Positions 7,641 to 16,531 of a stretch of DNA of 64,000 bases are shown piece after piece (the first letter of the stretch is position 1; each line of letters begins with the position of its first letter). The stretch covers positions 868,001 to 932,000 of the forward strand of contig NZ_FMTL01000001.1 of assembly GCF_900099645.1 (NCBI RefSeq), read 5' to 3'. Source of the stretch: Pseudomonas peli (GTDB taxonomy: Bacteria; Pseudomonadota; Gammaproteobacteria; Pseudomonadales; Pseudomonadaceae). The notes under the pieces were generated by a model that did not search any database, was not told the origin of the DNA, and saw only the letters and a program-made list of their open reading frames with translations. Made by a program: the position numbers and the translations under genes.

Positions 7641-8537
7641 CTAGAAGCTGTTGATACCCAGCAACCAGGCCGCTGCCAGCGCGCCGGCCAGACACAGCAC
7701 AACACCGCCAGCCGCCTGCCAGTAGAACTGACGCACCAGTTCATCCTCTCCAGCACAGGAGAGAATAAACGGCTGCGCCTCACGCGGTTTCGCCAGGTGA
7801 TGCTGCACCGGCTGAGTACTTTGCCGACGATGCCGGTCTTCGGCCTCCAGGCTCGCAGCCAACTGCACGCGCTGCCACTCACGCTCATCCAGCTGGCCAT
7901 TGCCGTCACTGTCAAAGCGCTGCAGCAGGCCGCCGAAGTCACCCTTCCACTCGCGAATTACTGCGCCTTGAGCGGCCGGCAGATCCAGGCCCTGACGGCC
8001 GCCACCGCTGCTGCGAAAATCACCAATGGCATACAGCGGCTGGCCGGCATGCAAACGCTCCTCGGTATAGCGATAGCGCTCATCATTGCTGAACAGCGCG
8101 CGCCAACCGGTTTTCGCCGCGCCCAGAGGATGACGCAAGCTGCCTTTCCACACTTCACGGGTCAGCGGCCGCACCTGTGCGCCTCGCGGGTCGATCAGAC
8201 AACTGCCGGTGCTGTCGTCGAGTCGCAGCAACGCCTCGCTGCTGCCGCTTTCCAAGGTGCGCCAACTGCGCTTTTTGCCGTTTGAGGTGTATTCCTCGAT
8301 CTTGTAACGCCACCACAGGCAAGGTGTATTGGTCAGCGGGCCGAGCAGTTGAGGTTCGGTGCTGTCATGCAGTACGCCATAGAATTCGACATAACCCTGA
8401 GCCGCAGAACGAATCTTCGACGTCGGCGTATCGAGCAGATGCCGCGCCTGGGAGAAACGCCGCAAGAACCACCACGCCCCGCCCGCGCTAACCGCCACAC
8501 TGCAGGCCAAGCCAACAAGCTGCCCTTGGATATCCAC
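7641..8537 (-). CDS. GIDE-domain membrane protein with an EF-hand-like calcium motif
   Basis: A 298-aa protein with an N-terminal hydrophobic segment (about 5-25) and a C-terminal one (about 270-294). Between them is a GIDE-type domain, recognised from the CLWWRYKIEEY segment and the later YAIGDF region. GIDE domains occur in eukaryotic E3 ligases such as MUL1 and in many bacterial envelope proteins; no RING domain is present here. Around residue 205 FDSDGNGQLDEREW has the D-x-D-x-N-x-Q-x-x-x-x-E spacing of an EF-hand calcium loop. It starts with GTG three bases after the lemA stop, and LemA plus a GIDE protein is a recurrent bacterial pair. Function is unknown. Confidence 0.8.
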   Translation of the reverse strand: MDIQGQLVGLACSVAVSAGGAWWFLRRFSQARHLLDTPTSKIRSAAQGYVEFYGVLHDSTEPQLLGPLTNTPCLWWRYKIEEYTSNGKKRSWRTLESGSSEALLRLDDSTGSCLIDPRGAQVRPLTREVWKGSLRHPLGAAKTGWRALFSNDERYRYTEERLHAGQPLYAIGDFRSSGGGRQGLDLPAAQGAVIREWKGDFGGLLQRFDSDGNGQLDEREWQRVQLAASLEAEDRHRRQSTQPVQHHLAKPREAQPFILSCAGEDELVRQFYWQAAGGVVLCLAGALAAAWLLGINSF

Positions 8538-8540
8538 GGC

Positions 8541-9113
8541 TTAGCTAAACAGCGACTTGAGGTCGACATCGGATTTCTCGCCCTCACTGAACTCCAGCAG
8601 CGCGGCCTCCTTGAAAGTGAAAGCGCGAGCGACGATAACGTCGGGGAACTGCTCGATGCGTACGTTGTTCAGGTTAACCGCCTCGTTGTACAGCTCGCGG
8701 CGGTCGGCAATACCGTTTTCCAGGCCACTGATGCGTTGCTGCAGATGCTGGAAGCTCTCATTGGCTTTCAGCTCCGGGTAGTTCTCCGCCAAGGCGAACA
8801 GCTGACCGAGACCAGCGCGCAGGCCCGTCTCGGCCTTGCCCAGGGCATTCATATCACCTTTGGCTTGTGCGCTGGAAACCGCCTGGCGCGCGGCAATCAC
8901 CGCCTCCAACGTACCGCGTTCGTGCTGCATGTACTGCTTGCAGGTTTCCACCAGCTTGGGCAATTCCTCGTGGCGCTGCTTGAGCATTACGTCGATATTC
9001 GACCAAGCCTTGCTGACGCCATGCTTCAAACGCACCAGCGCGTTGTAGAGCATCACGGCATACGCCGCGAGCAGGACCAACAGCACAATGACGACAACAC
9101 TGGTAAGGCTCAT
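8541..9113 (-). CDS. lemA: LemA-family protein
   Basis: A 190-aa LemA-family protein: one N-terminal membrane helix (about 5-22, SVVVIVLLVLLAAYAVMLYN) and a long all-helical domain with the conserved VKQRHEELP-like segment (MLKQRHEELPKLVETCK), ENYPELKANESF and FPDVIVARAFTF. The family is widespread, membrane-anchored with its helical domain probably outside the cytoplasm, and poorly characterised. The start at 9113 follows an AGGAGT ribosome-binding site; the frame is open further upstream but not coding-like. It forms a two-gene unit with the GIDE-domain protein. Confidence 0.9.
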   Translation of the reverse strand: MSLTSVVVIVLLVLLAAYAVMLYNALVRLKHGVSKAWSNIDVMLKQRHEELPKLVETCKQYMQHERGTLEAVIAARQAVSSAQAKGDMNALGKAETGLRAGLGQLFALAENYPELKANESFQHLQQRISGLENGIADRRELYNEAVNLNNVRIEQFPDVIVARAFTFKEAALLEFSEGEKSDVDLKSLFS

Positions 9114-9236
9114 GCGGGACTCCTGAATGGTTCTTGAAGGCAGCTGTGCTGGCATTTTAGCCCTATCGAATTGCCCGATCGCAGACTTTGCCCACAGCTC
9201 GCGGTGAAAAAGCTGCATTGACCCTTTGCGCAAAAT

Positions 9237-9255
9237 GAAAATCTTTCGCATTATG
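9237..9255. promoter_or_regulatory. Fur-box candidate upstream of icmP
   Basis: GAAAATCTTTCGCATTATG matches 12 of 19 positions of the Fur consensus GATAATGATAATCATTATC, including both outer half-sites. It lies between lemA and the imelysin gene, about 60 nt before the latter. This is a visual match only. Confidence 0.4.
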
Positions 9256-9313
9256 TTTCGGTTTTTGTACCCGCTTGCGTGGGTGCTTACTCTCACCAGC
9301 AAAGGATTCCGCC

Positions 9314-10648
9314 ATGCTCCGTATGCCCCTGGCCTCTGCCAGCCTGCTCGCCATCGCCATCTCACTCGCCGGTTGCGGTGAAGACAAAGCGCCAGCCACC
9401 CAAGCTGCCGCACCTGCTGCCAGCAGCGCCAGCGCCCCGGCAGCCGCCACCAGCCAAGTCGATGGAGCCGCCAGCAAAGCAGTGGTCAGCCACTACGCCG
9501 ACCTGGCCCTGGCCGTATTCAGCGACGCCGCCAGCACCGGCAAAACCCTGCAAGGCGCCATCGATGCCCTGCTCGCCAACCCGAGTGACGACACCCTGAA
9601 AGCTGCCCGCGAAGCCTGGCTGGCTGCCCGCGTGCCTTACATGCAGACTGAAGTGTTCCGCTTCGGCAACGCCGTGGTCGACGATTGGGAAGGCCAGCTG
9701 AACGCCTGGCCGCTGGACGAAGGCCTGATCGACTACGTCGCCAAGGACTACCAGCACGCCCTGGGCAACCCAGGCGCCAGCGCCAACATCATCGCCAACA
9801 CCGAACTGCAGGTCGGTGAAGACAAGCTCGATGTCACCACCATCACCCCGGAACTGTTGGCCAGCCTGAATGAGCTGGGCGGCTCCGAAGCTAACGTCGC
9901 CACCGGCTACCACGCCATCGAATTCCTGCTGTGGGGCCAAGACCTGAACGGCAGCGGCCCAGGTGCCGGCGAGCGTCCTGCCAGCGATTTCGTCGTGGGC
10001 GAAGGCGCCACTGGCGGCAACAACGAGCGTCGCCGCGCCTTTATCAAAGCCGCCGCCGACCTGCTGGTCAGCGACCTCGACGCCATGGTTGTGCAGTGGC
10101 AAGCCGGCAAAACCGACAACTACCGCGCAACGCTGGAAGCCGACACGGCTGAAAATGGCCTGCGCAAGATGCTTTTCGGTATGGGCAGCCTGTCCCTCGG
10201 CGAGCTGGCCGGCGAGCGCATGAAGGTCGCGCTGGAAGCTAACTCCACCGAAGACGAGCACGACTGCTTCAGCGACAACACCCACAACTCGCACTTCTAC
10301 AACGGCAAAGGTATTCGCAACGTCTACCTGGGCGAATACAAGAAAGTCGACGGCACCACCCTGACCGGCCCAAGCCTGTCGTCGCTGGTGGCCAAGATTG
10401 ACGCCGCCGCTGACAGCACCCTGAAAACCGACCTCGAAGCCACCGAAGGCAAGCTGCAGGCTCTGGTCGACAGCGCCAACAACGGCAAGCACTTCGATCA
10501 GCTGATCGCTGCCGACAACGCCGAAGGCCAGCAGATCGTTCGTGATGCCATCGCCGCGCTGGTCAAACAGACTGGCGCAATCGAGCAGGCCGCTGGCAAG
10601 CTGGGTATCAGTGATCTCAATCCGGATACCGCTGACCACAGCTTCTAA
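9314..10648 (+). CDS. icmP: Imelysin-family lipoprotein (IcmP / insulin-cleaving metalloproteinase type)
   Basis: A 444-aa lipoprotein. The signal peptide ends in the lipobox LAGC (Cys about 20), followed by an Ala/Pro-rich linker and the imelysin fold. The signature GYHAIEFLLWGQD (GxHxxE, about residue 200) is present, as is the second conserved region around TEDEHDCFSDNTHNSHFYN. The P. aeruginosa homologue was named insulin-cleaving metalloproteinase, but imelysins are now mostly viewed as periplasmic or outer-membrane iron/haem-binding proteins related to EfeO; I favour the iron role here. The ATG has AAAGGA upstream. A Fur-box candidate precedes it and a terminator follows. A second imelysin lies two genes downstream. 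Confidence 0.92.
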   Translation: MLRMPLASASLLAIAISLAGCGEDKAPATQAAAPAASSASAPAAATSQVDGAASKAVVSHYADLALAVFSDAASTGKTLQGAIDALLANPSDDTLKAAREAWLAARVPYMQTEVFRFGNAVVDDWEGQLNAWPLDEGLIDYVAKDYQHALGNPGASANIIANTELQVGEDKLDVTTITPELLASLNELGGSEANVATGYHAIEFLLWGQDLNGSGPGAGERPASDFVVGEGATGGNNERRRAFIKAAADLLVSDLDAMVVQWQAGKTDNYRATLEADTAENGLRKMLFGMGSLSLGELAGERMKVALEANSTEDEHDCFSDNTHNSHFYNGKGIRNVYLGEYKKVDGTTLTGPSLSSLVAKIDAAADSTLKTDLEATEGKLQALVDSANNGKHFDQLIAADNAEGQQIVRDAIAALVKQTGAIEQAAGKLGISDLNPDTADHSF

Positions 10649-10698
10649 GCTATGAAGGACTAGCTGCAACTCGCGAAGTCCTAGTTTGTAGTGATGAG

Positions 10699-10735
10699 AA
10701 AGCCGCGACGCCTTAACCGGAATCGCGGCTTTTTT
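10699..10735 (+). terminator. Terminator after icmP
   Basis: AGCCGCGA (10701-10708) pairs with TCGCGGCT (10723-10730), followed by a T run. The loop of 14 nt is long but the stem is GC-rich. Confidence 0.75.
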
Positions 10736-10788
10736 GTGGACTGCTATCCCTGGCGCCCACCCCTTCGGGGCCGTCGCTACGCAACGTC

Positions 10789-10812
10789 AAAAATCGCTCC
10801 AGGCGATTTTTT
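10789..10812. terminator. Second hairpin with T run upstream of the di-haem gene
   Basis: AAAAATCGC and GCGATTTTTT form a short stem around a TCCAG loop, flanked by A and T runs. It resembles the intergenic terminator-like repeats common in pseudomonads and insulates the downstream di-haem gene from icmP. Confidence 0.5.
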
Positions 10813-10838
10813 ATGCCCTGCGACCTTTGACCGCCACC

Positions 10839-10857
10839 GATAATGCAAATCCGTCTT
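10839..10857. promoter_or_regulatory. Fur-box candidate upstream of the di-haem/imelysin operon
   Basis: GATAATGCAAATCCGTCTT matches 13 of 19 positions of the Fur consensus, with the left heptamer GATAATG perfect. It lies 61 nt upstream of the di-haem gene. Together with the similar site before icmP it suggests iron control of the whole locus. Confidence 0.5.
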
Positions 10858-10918
10858 ATTTAAAACTGATCAGACTGTTAAGATCGGCCGCCTGTTTTTC
10901 TGCTGCGGATGTCCTTTC

Positions 10919-12334
10919 ATGTTTGCGCCGCATCGCATTGCGCTGCTGTTGGCCTTGGGCCTGAGCCTGGCCGCCTGCGATAAAACCCCACAGTTCACCC
11001 AAGCCGAGCCTGGCGAAGCCCTGTCTGCGGGCAGCACTACCGTGCGCAAGGCCGATCAGAACGCCTTCTCCCTGCCATCCGCCAACCTGTCACCGTCACG
11101 CCGCCTGGATTTCAGTGTCGGCAACAGTTTCTTCCGCAATCCCTGGGTCACCGCACCGGCCACTACGACCGCGCGCGATGGTCTCGGCCCGCTGTTCAAT
11201 ACCAACGCCTGCCAGAACTGCCATATCAAGGACGGTCGCGGCCATCCGCCAGCGCCTGATGCGATCAGCTCAGTGTCAATGCTGGTTCGCCTGTCGATTC
11301 CTGCCGGCAGCGAACATGCCGAGATTATCCAGCGCCTCGGCGTGCTCGCCGAACCCACCTATGGCGGCCAACTGCAGGACATGGCTAATCCAGGCGTCGC
11401 GCCAGAAGGCAAGGTACGTGTCAGCTACAGCACACAGCGGGTCAGCTTGGTCGATGGTGAGCAGGTCGAGCTGCGCAAGCCCAACCTGGAAATCAGCCAG
11501 CTCGGTTACGGCGCCCTGCATCCCGACACGCTGTTTTCCGCGCGTATCGCCCCGCCGATGATCGGCCTTGGCCTGCTCGAAGCCATTCCCGAAGCGGCCA
11601 TCCTGAGCAATGCCGACCCCGAAGACAGCAATGGCGATGGCATCTCCGGTCGCGCCAACCAGGTCTGGGACCGCGAGCAACAACGCACGGTACTCGGTCG
11701 TTTTGGCTGGAAGGCCGGCCAGCCCACGCTCAATCAGCAGAATGCTGAAGCCTTTGCCAATGACATGGGCCTTACCAGCACGCTGGTGGCCCATGACAAC
11801 TGCACAATGGCGCAGACCGACTGCCGCAGCGCGCCCCATGGCGGCGAGCCAGAGGTCAGCGATAACATCCTCGCCAGCGTGCTGTTCTACACCCGTAACC
11901 TCGGCGTGCCGGCACGCCGCAGCGCCGATACGCCGCAGGTACTGGCCGGCAAGAACCTGTTCTACCAGGCCGGCTGCCAGGGCTGTCACACCCCGCAATT
12001 CACCACCGCTGCCGATGCTGCCGAGCCCGAACTGGCGAATCAGCTGATTCGCCCCTACAGCGACCTGCTGCTGCATGACATGGGCGAAGGCTTGGCAGAC
12101 AACCGCCCGGAGTTTCTCGCCAGCGGCCGCGAATGGCGCACCCCGCCACTCTGGGGCATCGGCCTGACTAAAACAGTCAACGGCCACACCCAGTTCCTGC
12201 ATGACGGCCGCGCACGCAACCTGCTGGAGGCCATTCTCTGGCACGGCGGCGAGGCCGAGGCAGCCAAGCAGCAGGTCATGACTTTTAATGCCGACGAGCG
12301 CGCCGCGCTGTTGGCTTTTCTGAATTCGTTGTAA
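10919..12334 (+). CDS. Di-haem oxidoreductase-family c-type cytochrome lipoprotein
   Basis: A 471-aa lipoprotein (lipobox LAAC, Cys20) of the DUF1111/DHOR family, related to MauG and bacterial di-haem peroxidases. Two covalent haem motifs are visible: CQNCH at about residue 98 and CQGCH at about 352. An EDSNGDGISGRAN segment resembles the calcium-binding loop between the haem domains. It should sit in the periplasm, lipid-anchored, and act in electron transfer or iron oxidation. It is followed after 11 bases by a second imelysin gene and a DUF1513 gene; this combination is typical of Pseudomonas imelysin loci. The substrate is unknown. Confidence 0.88.
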   Translation: MFAPHRIALLLALGLSLAACDKTPQFTQAEPGEALSAGSTTVRKADQNAFSLPSANLSPSRRLDFSVGNSFFRNPWVTAPATTTARDGLGPLFNTNACQNCHIKDGRGHPPAPDAISSVSMLVRLSIPAGSEHAEIIQRLGVLAEPTYGGQLQDMANPGVAPEGKVRVSYSTQRVSLVDGEQVELRKPNLEISQLGYGALHPDTLFSARIAPPMIGLGLLEAIPEAAILSNADPEDSNGDGISGRANQVWDREQQRTVLGRFGWKAGQPTLNQQNAEAFANDMGLTSTLVAHDNCTMAQTDCRSAPHGGEPEVSDNILASVLFYTRNLGVPARRSADTPQVLAGKNLFYQAGCQGCHTPQFTTAADAAEPELANQLIRPYSDLLLHDMGEGLADNRPEFLASGREWRTPPLWGIGLTKTVNGHTQFLHDGRARNLLEAILWHGGEAEAAKQQVMTFNADERAALLAFLNSL

Positions 12335-12345
12335 AGGAGCCGCAG

Positions 12346-13407
12346 ATGATCCGCTCACCCCTCACGCTCGCCCTGCTCAGCCTCACGCTTACCGCCTGCA
12401 GCCCAAGCGATCCGCAGCAGCAGGTCAGCCGCGCACTCACCGATGGCGTATTGCTACCGATCTACAGCGCCTGGAGCGAAGCTGACCGCCAGTTGGCCGC
12501 CAGCGGCCAAGCCTTCTGCGCTGGCCAACAGAATCTCGCCGAGGCCCGCCAGGCCTTTGCCAGCGCGCAAAGCGCCTGGGCAGCCGTGCAACCGGTGGCC
12601 TTCGGCCCACTGGCTGAAGGCAACCGTGCCTGGCAGGTGCAGTTCTGGCCGGACAAGAAGAACCTGGTAGCGCGCCAGGTTGAAGCGTTGGTTAACAGCA
12701 AACCCGAGCTGACCCCAGCCGATCTGGATAAATCCAGCGTCGTGGTGCAAGGCCTCACCGCCTATGAATACCTGCTGTTCGACCCGGCCATTGATCTGAA
12801 CGTCGCAGAGCAGAAAGCCCGCTACTGCCCGCTGATCGTTGCCATCGGTCAGCACCAGCAAGTCCTCGCCACCGATGTGCAAAGCCAGTGGCAAGCCAAA
12901 GACGGTATGGCCGCGCTGCTCAAGGACTTCCCCAACGCGCGCTACGCCGAAGCCCCGGAAGCGGTGGCCGAACTGCTGCGCACCCAGGTCAGCGCCATCG
13001 ACGGGCTAAAGAAGAAACTCGGCACGCCACTCGGCCGCCAGAGCAAAGGCCAACCGCAGCCTTATCAGGCTGAAGCCTGGCGCAGCAACGCCAGTTTGAC
13101 CAACCTCGCTGCCAGCCTGGCCAGCGCCGAACGCATCTGGCTGGGCGCCGAACAGGATGGCATCCAGGCGCTGCTCGGCAGTGATCACGACGCACTGAAA
13201 CAACGCATCAACGCCGCCTACAGCGACACCCGCCAGCGCCTGGCTGCCGCCCAGCGCCCGCTCGGCGAGCTGCTTAGCGACGAAGTCGGGCGCGCCGAGA
13301 TCAACGCCCTGTATGACAGCCTGAATGTGCTGCATCGTCTGCATGAATCCGAGCTGGCCAAGACCCTGGGCATCCAGCTGGGCTTTAACGCTCACGACGG
13401 TGACTGA
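12346..13407 (+). CDS. Second imelysin-family lipoprotein
   Basis: A 353-aa lipoprotein (signal peptide with lipobox LTAC, Cys about 18) with the imelysin fold but only distantly similar to the upstream IcmP. In place of the GxHxxE signature it has GLTAYEYLLFD, so the His is replaced by Thr while the Glu is kept; such changes occur in the EfeO-like/Algp7-like branch. A second conserved piece is TNLAASLASAERIWLG. AAAGGAG provides a strong ribosome-binding site. It lies between the di-haem cytochrome and the DUF1513 gene in a tight operon. A role in binding iron or haem in the envelope is inferred. Confidence 0.83.
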   Translation: MIRSPLTLALLSLTLTACSPSDPQQQVSRALTDGVLLPIYSAWSEADRQLAASGQAFCAGQQNLAEARQAFASAQSAWAAVQPVAFGPLAEGNRAWQVQFWPDKKNLVARQVEALVNSKPELTPADLDKSSVVVQGLTAYEYLLFDPAIDLNVAEQKARYCPLIVAIGQHQQVLATDVQSQWQAKDGMAALLKDFPNARYAEAPEAVAELLRTQVSAIDGLKKKLGTPLGRQSKGQPQPYQAEAWRSNASLTNLAASLASAERIWLGAEQDGIQALLGSDHDALKQRINAAYSDTRQRLAAAQRPLGELLSDEVGRAEINALYDSLNVLHRLHESELAKTLGIQLGFNAHDGD

Positions 13408-13410
13408 GTC

Positions 13411-14526
13411 ATGCAGATCAATCGCCGTGCCTTTCTAGGGCTGAGCATCGCTGCTGTTGCCGCTACGGCAGCGGCCGCCGGCACTTACGGTGGCTGGACG
13501 CTGATGCACAGCGGCGCGCAGCCGCTATTGCTGTCGGCACGTAACGACAGCGCCGGTAAGCACTTCGCGGTCGGCTACCGACTGGATGGCAGCCAGGTAT
13601 TTGCCACTCAGGTGAACGAGCGCTGCCACGATGTCATCGGCCACCCGTTTCTGCCGATGGCGCTGTTTGTCGGTCGCCGTCCAAGCACGCAAAGCTACCT
13701 GATCGACACCCGTGACGGTCGTCTGCTGCAAACCGTTCACTCACCCGAACAGCGCCACTTCTATGGTCACGCGGTTTTCCACAAGGATGGCGAATGGCTG
13801 TACGCCACCGAGAACGACACCTCCGATCCCGGTCGCGGTGTACTGGGCGTTTACCGCTTGCAAGGCGAGCAATTGCAACGTGTAAGCGAACTGTCGACTC
13901 ATGGCATCGGTCCGCACCAGCTGCTCTGGATGCCCGACGGTGAAACCTTGGCGGTGGCCAACGGCGGTATCCGCACCGAGGCTGACAGCCGGGTGGAAAT
14001 GAACCTCAACGCCATGGAGTCCAGCCTGGTGCTGCTGCGCCGCGACGGCAGCCTGGTCAGCAAGGAGCAACTGCCGGAACGGATGAACAGCGTGCGTCAT
14101 ATGGCCGTGGCCAACGACGGCACACTGGTCACCGGCCAGCAATACATGGGCGAACTCAGCGATGCGGTGCCGCTGTTGGCGATCAAACGCCCTGACCAGC
14201 CCTTCCAGCATTTCCCCGTGGACGACGCACAACGTCAGCTGATGAGCCAGTACACCGCCAGCGTGGCGATTCACAGCGAGCTACGCCTGCTGGCATTGAC
14301 CGCCCCGCGCGGCAACCGGGTGTTTATCTGGGACCTTGACAGCGCCGCGCTGCGCCTGGACGCGCCGCTGGCTGATTGCGCCGGTGTTGGCGCCGTGGCG
14401 AATGGCTTTGTGGTCAGCAGCGGCGTCGGGCGCTGCCGCCTGTACGACTGCCGCAATCCCCAAATCAGCAGCACCCCACTGCACCTGCCGGCCGGCCTGT
14501 GGGACAACCACTTGCGCCTGGTTTAA
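13411..14526 (+). CDS. DUF1513 protein, Tat-exported beta-propeller-like
   Basis: A 371-aa protein beginning MQINRRAFLGLSIAAVAATA: a twin-arginine signal (RRAFLGL) followed by a hydrophobic stretch ending near residue 22, so it is predicted to be exported folded through Tat. The mature part has repeated blade-like segments (for example GHAVFHKDGEWLYATEN and GPHQLLWMPDGETLAVANGG) typical of DUF1513/7-bladed propellers. It begins three bases after the second imelysin and ends the operon. Tat export suggests cofactor binding or early folding. The biochemical role is unknown; co-occurrence with imelysin and di-haem cytochrome links it to iron handling. Confidence 0.85.
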   Translation: MQINRRAFLGLSIAAVAATAAAAGTYGGWTLMHSGAQPLLLSARNDSAGKHFAVGYRLDGSQVFATQVNERCHDVIGHPFLPMALFVGRRPSTQSYLIDTRDGRLLQTVHSPEQRHFYGHAVFHKDGEWLYATENDTSDPGRGVLGVYRLQGEQLQRVSELSTHGIGPHQLLWMPDGETLAVANGGIRTEADSRVEMNLNAMESSLVLLRRDGSLVSKEQLPERMNSVRHMAVANDGTLVTGQQYMGELSDAVPLLAIKRPDQPFQHFPVDDAQRQLMSQYTASVAIHSELRLLALTAPRGNRVFIWDLDSAALRLDAPLADCAGVGAVANGFVVSSGVGRCRLYDCRNPQISSTPLHLPAGLWDNHLRLV

Positions 14527-14564
14527 GACCGTACAGCTAAACCTGTAATACGCCTGCGGCACGC

Positions 14565-14591
14565 TAAAGAACGCTGCCGCAGAGCCGATCT
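14565..14591 (+). promoter_or_regulatory. Sigma-28 (FliA) promoter of the chemoreceptor gene
   Basis: TAAAGAAC (14565-14572), an 11-nt spacer, then GCCGATCT (14584-14591) fits the flagellar sigma-28 consensus TAAAGTTT-N11-GCCGATAA with perfect spacing. The gene downstream encodes a chemoreceptor, a standard class IV flagellar target. The leader would be about 115 nt. Confidence 0.75.
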
Positions 14592-14716
14592 ATACTCCTG
14601 ACTAGCTGCTACTTCCGGCAATCCGGCCCAGCTGGTACCAGTCGATAGGGATCTTCGCAGTTTGGGCGCGCTCAGCGTCACTGGCATCCCGCCTTCCACA
14701 CTCAGGGGTATCACCC

Positions 14717-16342
14717 ATGTTTCTGCAAAAATCCTTGCGCGCGCAGATTCTCGCCTTACTTGGCGGCAGTCTGGCGCTGATTCTGGTCACGGCACTGGCC
14801 TGCTTCAGCTTTCTGTCCAATGGCATGCAGGCCTACCGCGGTCTACTTGAGGGCCCACTTGAAGCGTCATCCCTGATTGACTCGACCAACCTGAACTTCA
14901 AGACCCAGGTACAGGAATGGAAAAACGTCCTGCTGCGCGGCAGCGACAAGGCGCAACTGGACAAATACTGGAGCCAGTTTGAAGCGCAGGAGCGCAAGGT
15001 TCAGGACTTACTGGGCCAGCTGAGTGAATTGGCTAACACTGATCGCGCACTGAAGAGCAAAGTCGATGCTCTGCGCAGCGAGCACCAGACACTCGGCGCC
15101 AACTACCGCAAGGGACGTGATGCCTTTGTCGCGGCCGGCGGCGACGCTGCGGTGGGTGACAAGGCGGTGTCAGGCATTGACCGCAATACCGCCCAACAGA
15201 TGGAAGCCCTGTCCAGCGAGCTGCATAAGCAGAGCCTGGAGCAAGCCGGCCTGATCAATGCCTCGGCCGACCGCACCATCACCTTTGGCACCCTGCTGAT
15301 GCTGGGAGCCACCGTGGTGATCGCGCTGTTCAGCCTATGGCTGGTCAACCGTAACCTGATAAACCCAATTCGCGAGCTGATCGAGCACATTGCCCAACTC
15401 AGCCACGGTAACTTCGGCCAGCATGTCGACGCGAGCCGTCAGGATGAGCTGGGCAAGCTGGCCATTGCTGCGAACATTCTGCGCGACTTCCTCTCGGATA
15501 CCTTCACCCGCTTGAAGCGCAGCACGGCTGACCTGGATATTGCCAGCGGCGAACTCAACTCCATCGCCACGCTGATGGCCCAGGGCACGCGTGAACAGTT
15601 TTCGCGCACCGACCAGGTCGCCACCGCCATGCATGAAATGTCCGCCACGGCCCAGGAAGTCGCGCGTCATGCCGCCGAAGCCGCCGGCGCCGCCGATGCC
15701 GCTGACAGCGCCGCACGCCAGGGCGAAACAGTGATGCAGGCCACGATCAAGACCATCACCGACATTCGCGGTGAGATCAGCAACACTTCGGAGGTGATTC
15801 GTCGCCTGGAAGCCGACAGCGGGCGCATCGGCAAAGTGCTGGAAGTGATTCGCGGCATCGCTGAGCAGACCAACCTGCTCGCGCTTAACGCCGCCATCGA
15901 AGCGGCGCGTGCCGGCGAACAGGGCCGCGGCTTTGCCGTGGTGGCGGATGAAGTACGCACCCTGGCCCAGCGCACCGCCGAGTCGACCGCAGAAATCCAC
16001 CAGATCATCGACACTGTGCAGACTGGGGCGGTGAATGCCGTGCGCGCCATTGAAAGTGGTCAGAGCCGCAGCGAGGAAGGTGTAACCCAGGTGACCCAGG
16101 CCGGCGCCACGCTGCAGTTGATCACCAGTGCGGTGGAAGCCATTCGCGACATGAACAGGCAAATCGCCACTGCCGCCGAAGAACAGACCTCGGTAGCCGA
16201 AGACATTTCACGCAACCTGACCGAGATCACCGCAATTGCCACTGCCAACCAGGAAAACGTGCAACGCACCGAAAGCGCCGGGCAAAACCTGCACGTCCTC
16301 TCCGGGCAACTGAATGAAGTCACCCAGCGTTTGAGTGCCTGA
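14717..16342 (+). CDS. Methyl-accepting chemotaxis protein
   Basis: A 541-aa inner-membrane chemoreceptor. TM1 (about 12-34) and TM2 (about 192-212) flank a periplasmic ligand-binding domain of about 155 residues, mostly helical and compatible with a four-helix bundle. A HAMP domain (about 213-265) precedes a long cytoplasmic coiled coil whose hairpin tip carries the invariant [20 protein letters not shown] segment and [20 protein letters not shown]. It should report to CheA through CheW. The C-terminus lacks a CheR-docking NWETF-type pentapeptide. A FliA-type promoter precedes it and a terminator follows, so it is monocistronic. The ligand is unknown. Confidence 0.93.
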   Translation: MFLQKSLRAQILALLGGSLALILVTALACFSFLSNGMQAYRGLLEGPLEASSLIDSTNLNFKTQVQEWKNVLLRGSDKAQLDKYWSQFEAQERKVQDLLGQLSELANTDRALKSKVDALRSEHQTLGANYRKGRDAFVAAGGDAAVGDKAVSGIDRNTAQQMEALSSELHKQSLEQAGLINASADRTITFGTLLMLGATVVIALFSLWLVNRNLINPIRELIEHIAQLSHGNFGQHVDASRQDELGKLAIAANILRDFLSDTFTRLKRSTADLDIASGELNSIATLMAQGTREQFSRTDQVATAMHEMSATAQEVARHAAEAAGAADAADSAARQGETVMQATIKTITDIRGEISNTSEVIRRLEADSGRIGKVLEVIRGIAEQTNLLALNAAIEAARAGEQGRGFAVVADEVRTLAQRTAESTAEIHQIIDTVQTGAVNAVRAIESGQSRSEEGVTQVTQAGATLQLITSAVEAIRDMNRQIATAAEEQTSVAEDISRNLTEITAIATANQENVQRTESAGQNLHVLSGQLNEVTQRLSA

Positions 16343-16361
16343 CACCCGACCTGCGCACAAC

Positions 16362-16388
16362 AAAATGCCAGCCGATGCTGGCATTTTG
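16362..16388 (+). terminator. Terminator after the chemoreceptor gene
   Basis: AAAATGCCAGC and GCTGGCATTTT form an 11-bp perfect stem with a CGAT loop. T's follow on the right. Confidence 0.88.
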
Positions 16389-16450
16389 CTTAATAGCGCC
16401 TTGAACCTTGAGGCAACTTTTGCACAACAATGTTTTGCAAATGCGAATCT

Positions 16451-16479
16451 TTGACAGGCCTCTGCGCGAGGTCTAATGT
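16451..16479 (+). promoter_or_regulatory. Sigma-70 promoter of the mexVW operon
   Basis: A perfect TTGACA (16451-16456) and TAATGT (16474-16479, 4/6) are separated by 17 nt. It lies 53 nt before the mexV-like start. No operator was recognised and no regulator gene is adjacent. Confidence 0.7.
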
Positions 16480-16531
16480 GCCCGTCTTGCCTATTCTCAG
16501 GCCTCTATCCGCCTCGCCAAGGATCCGGAAT

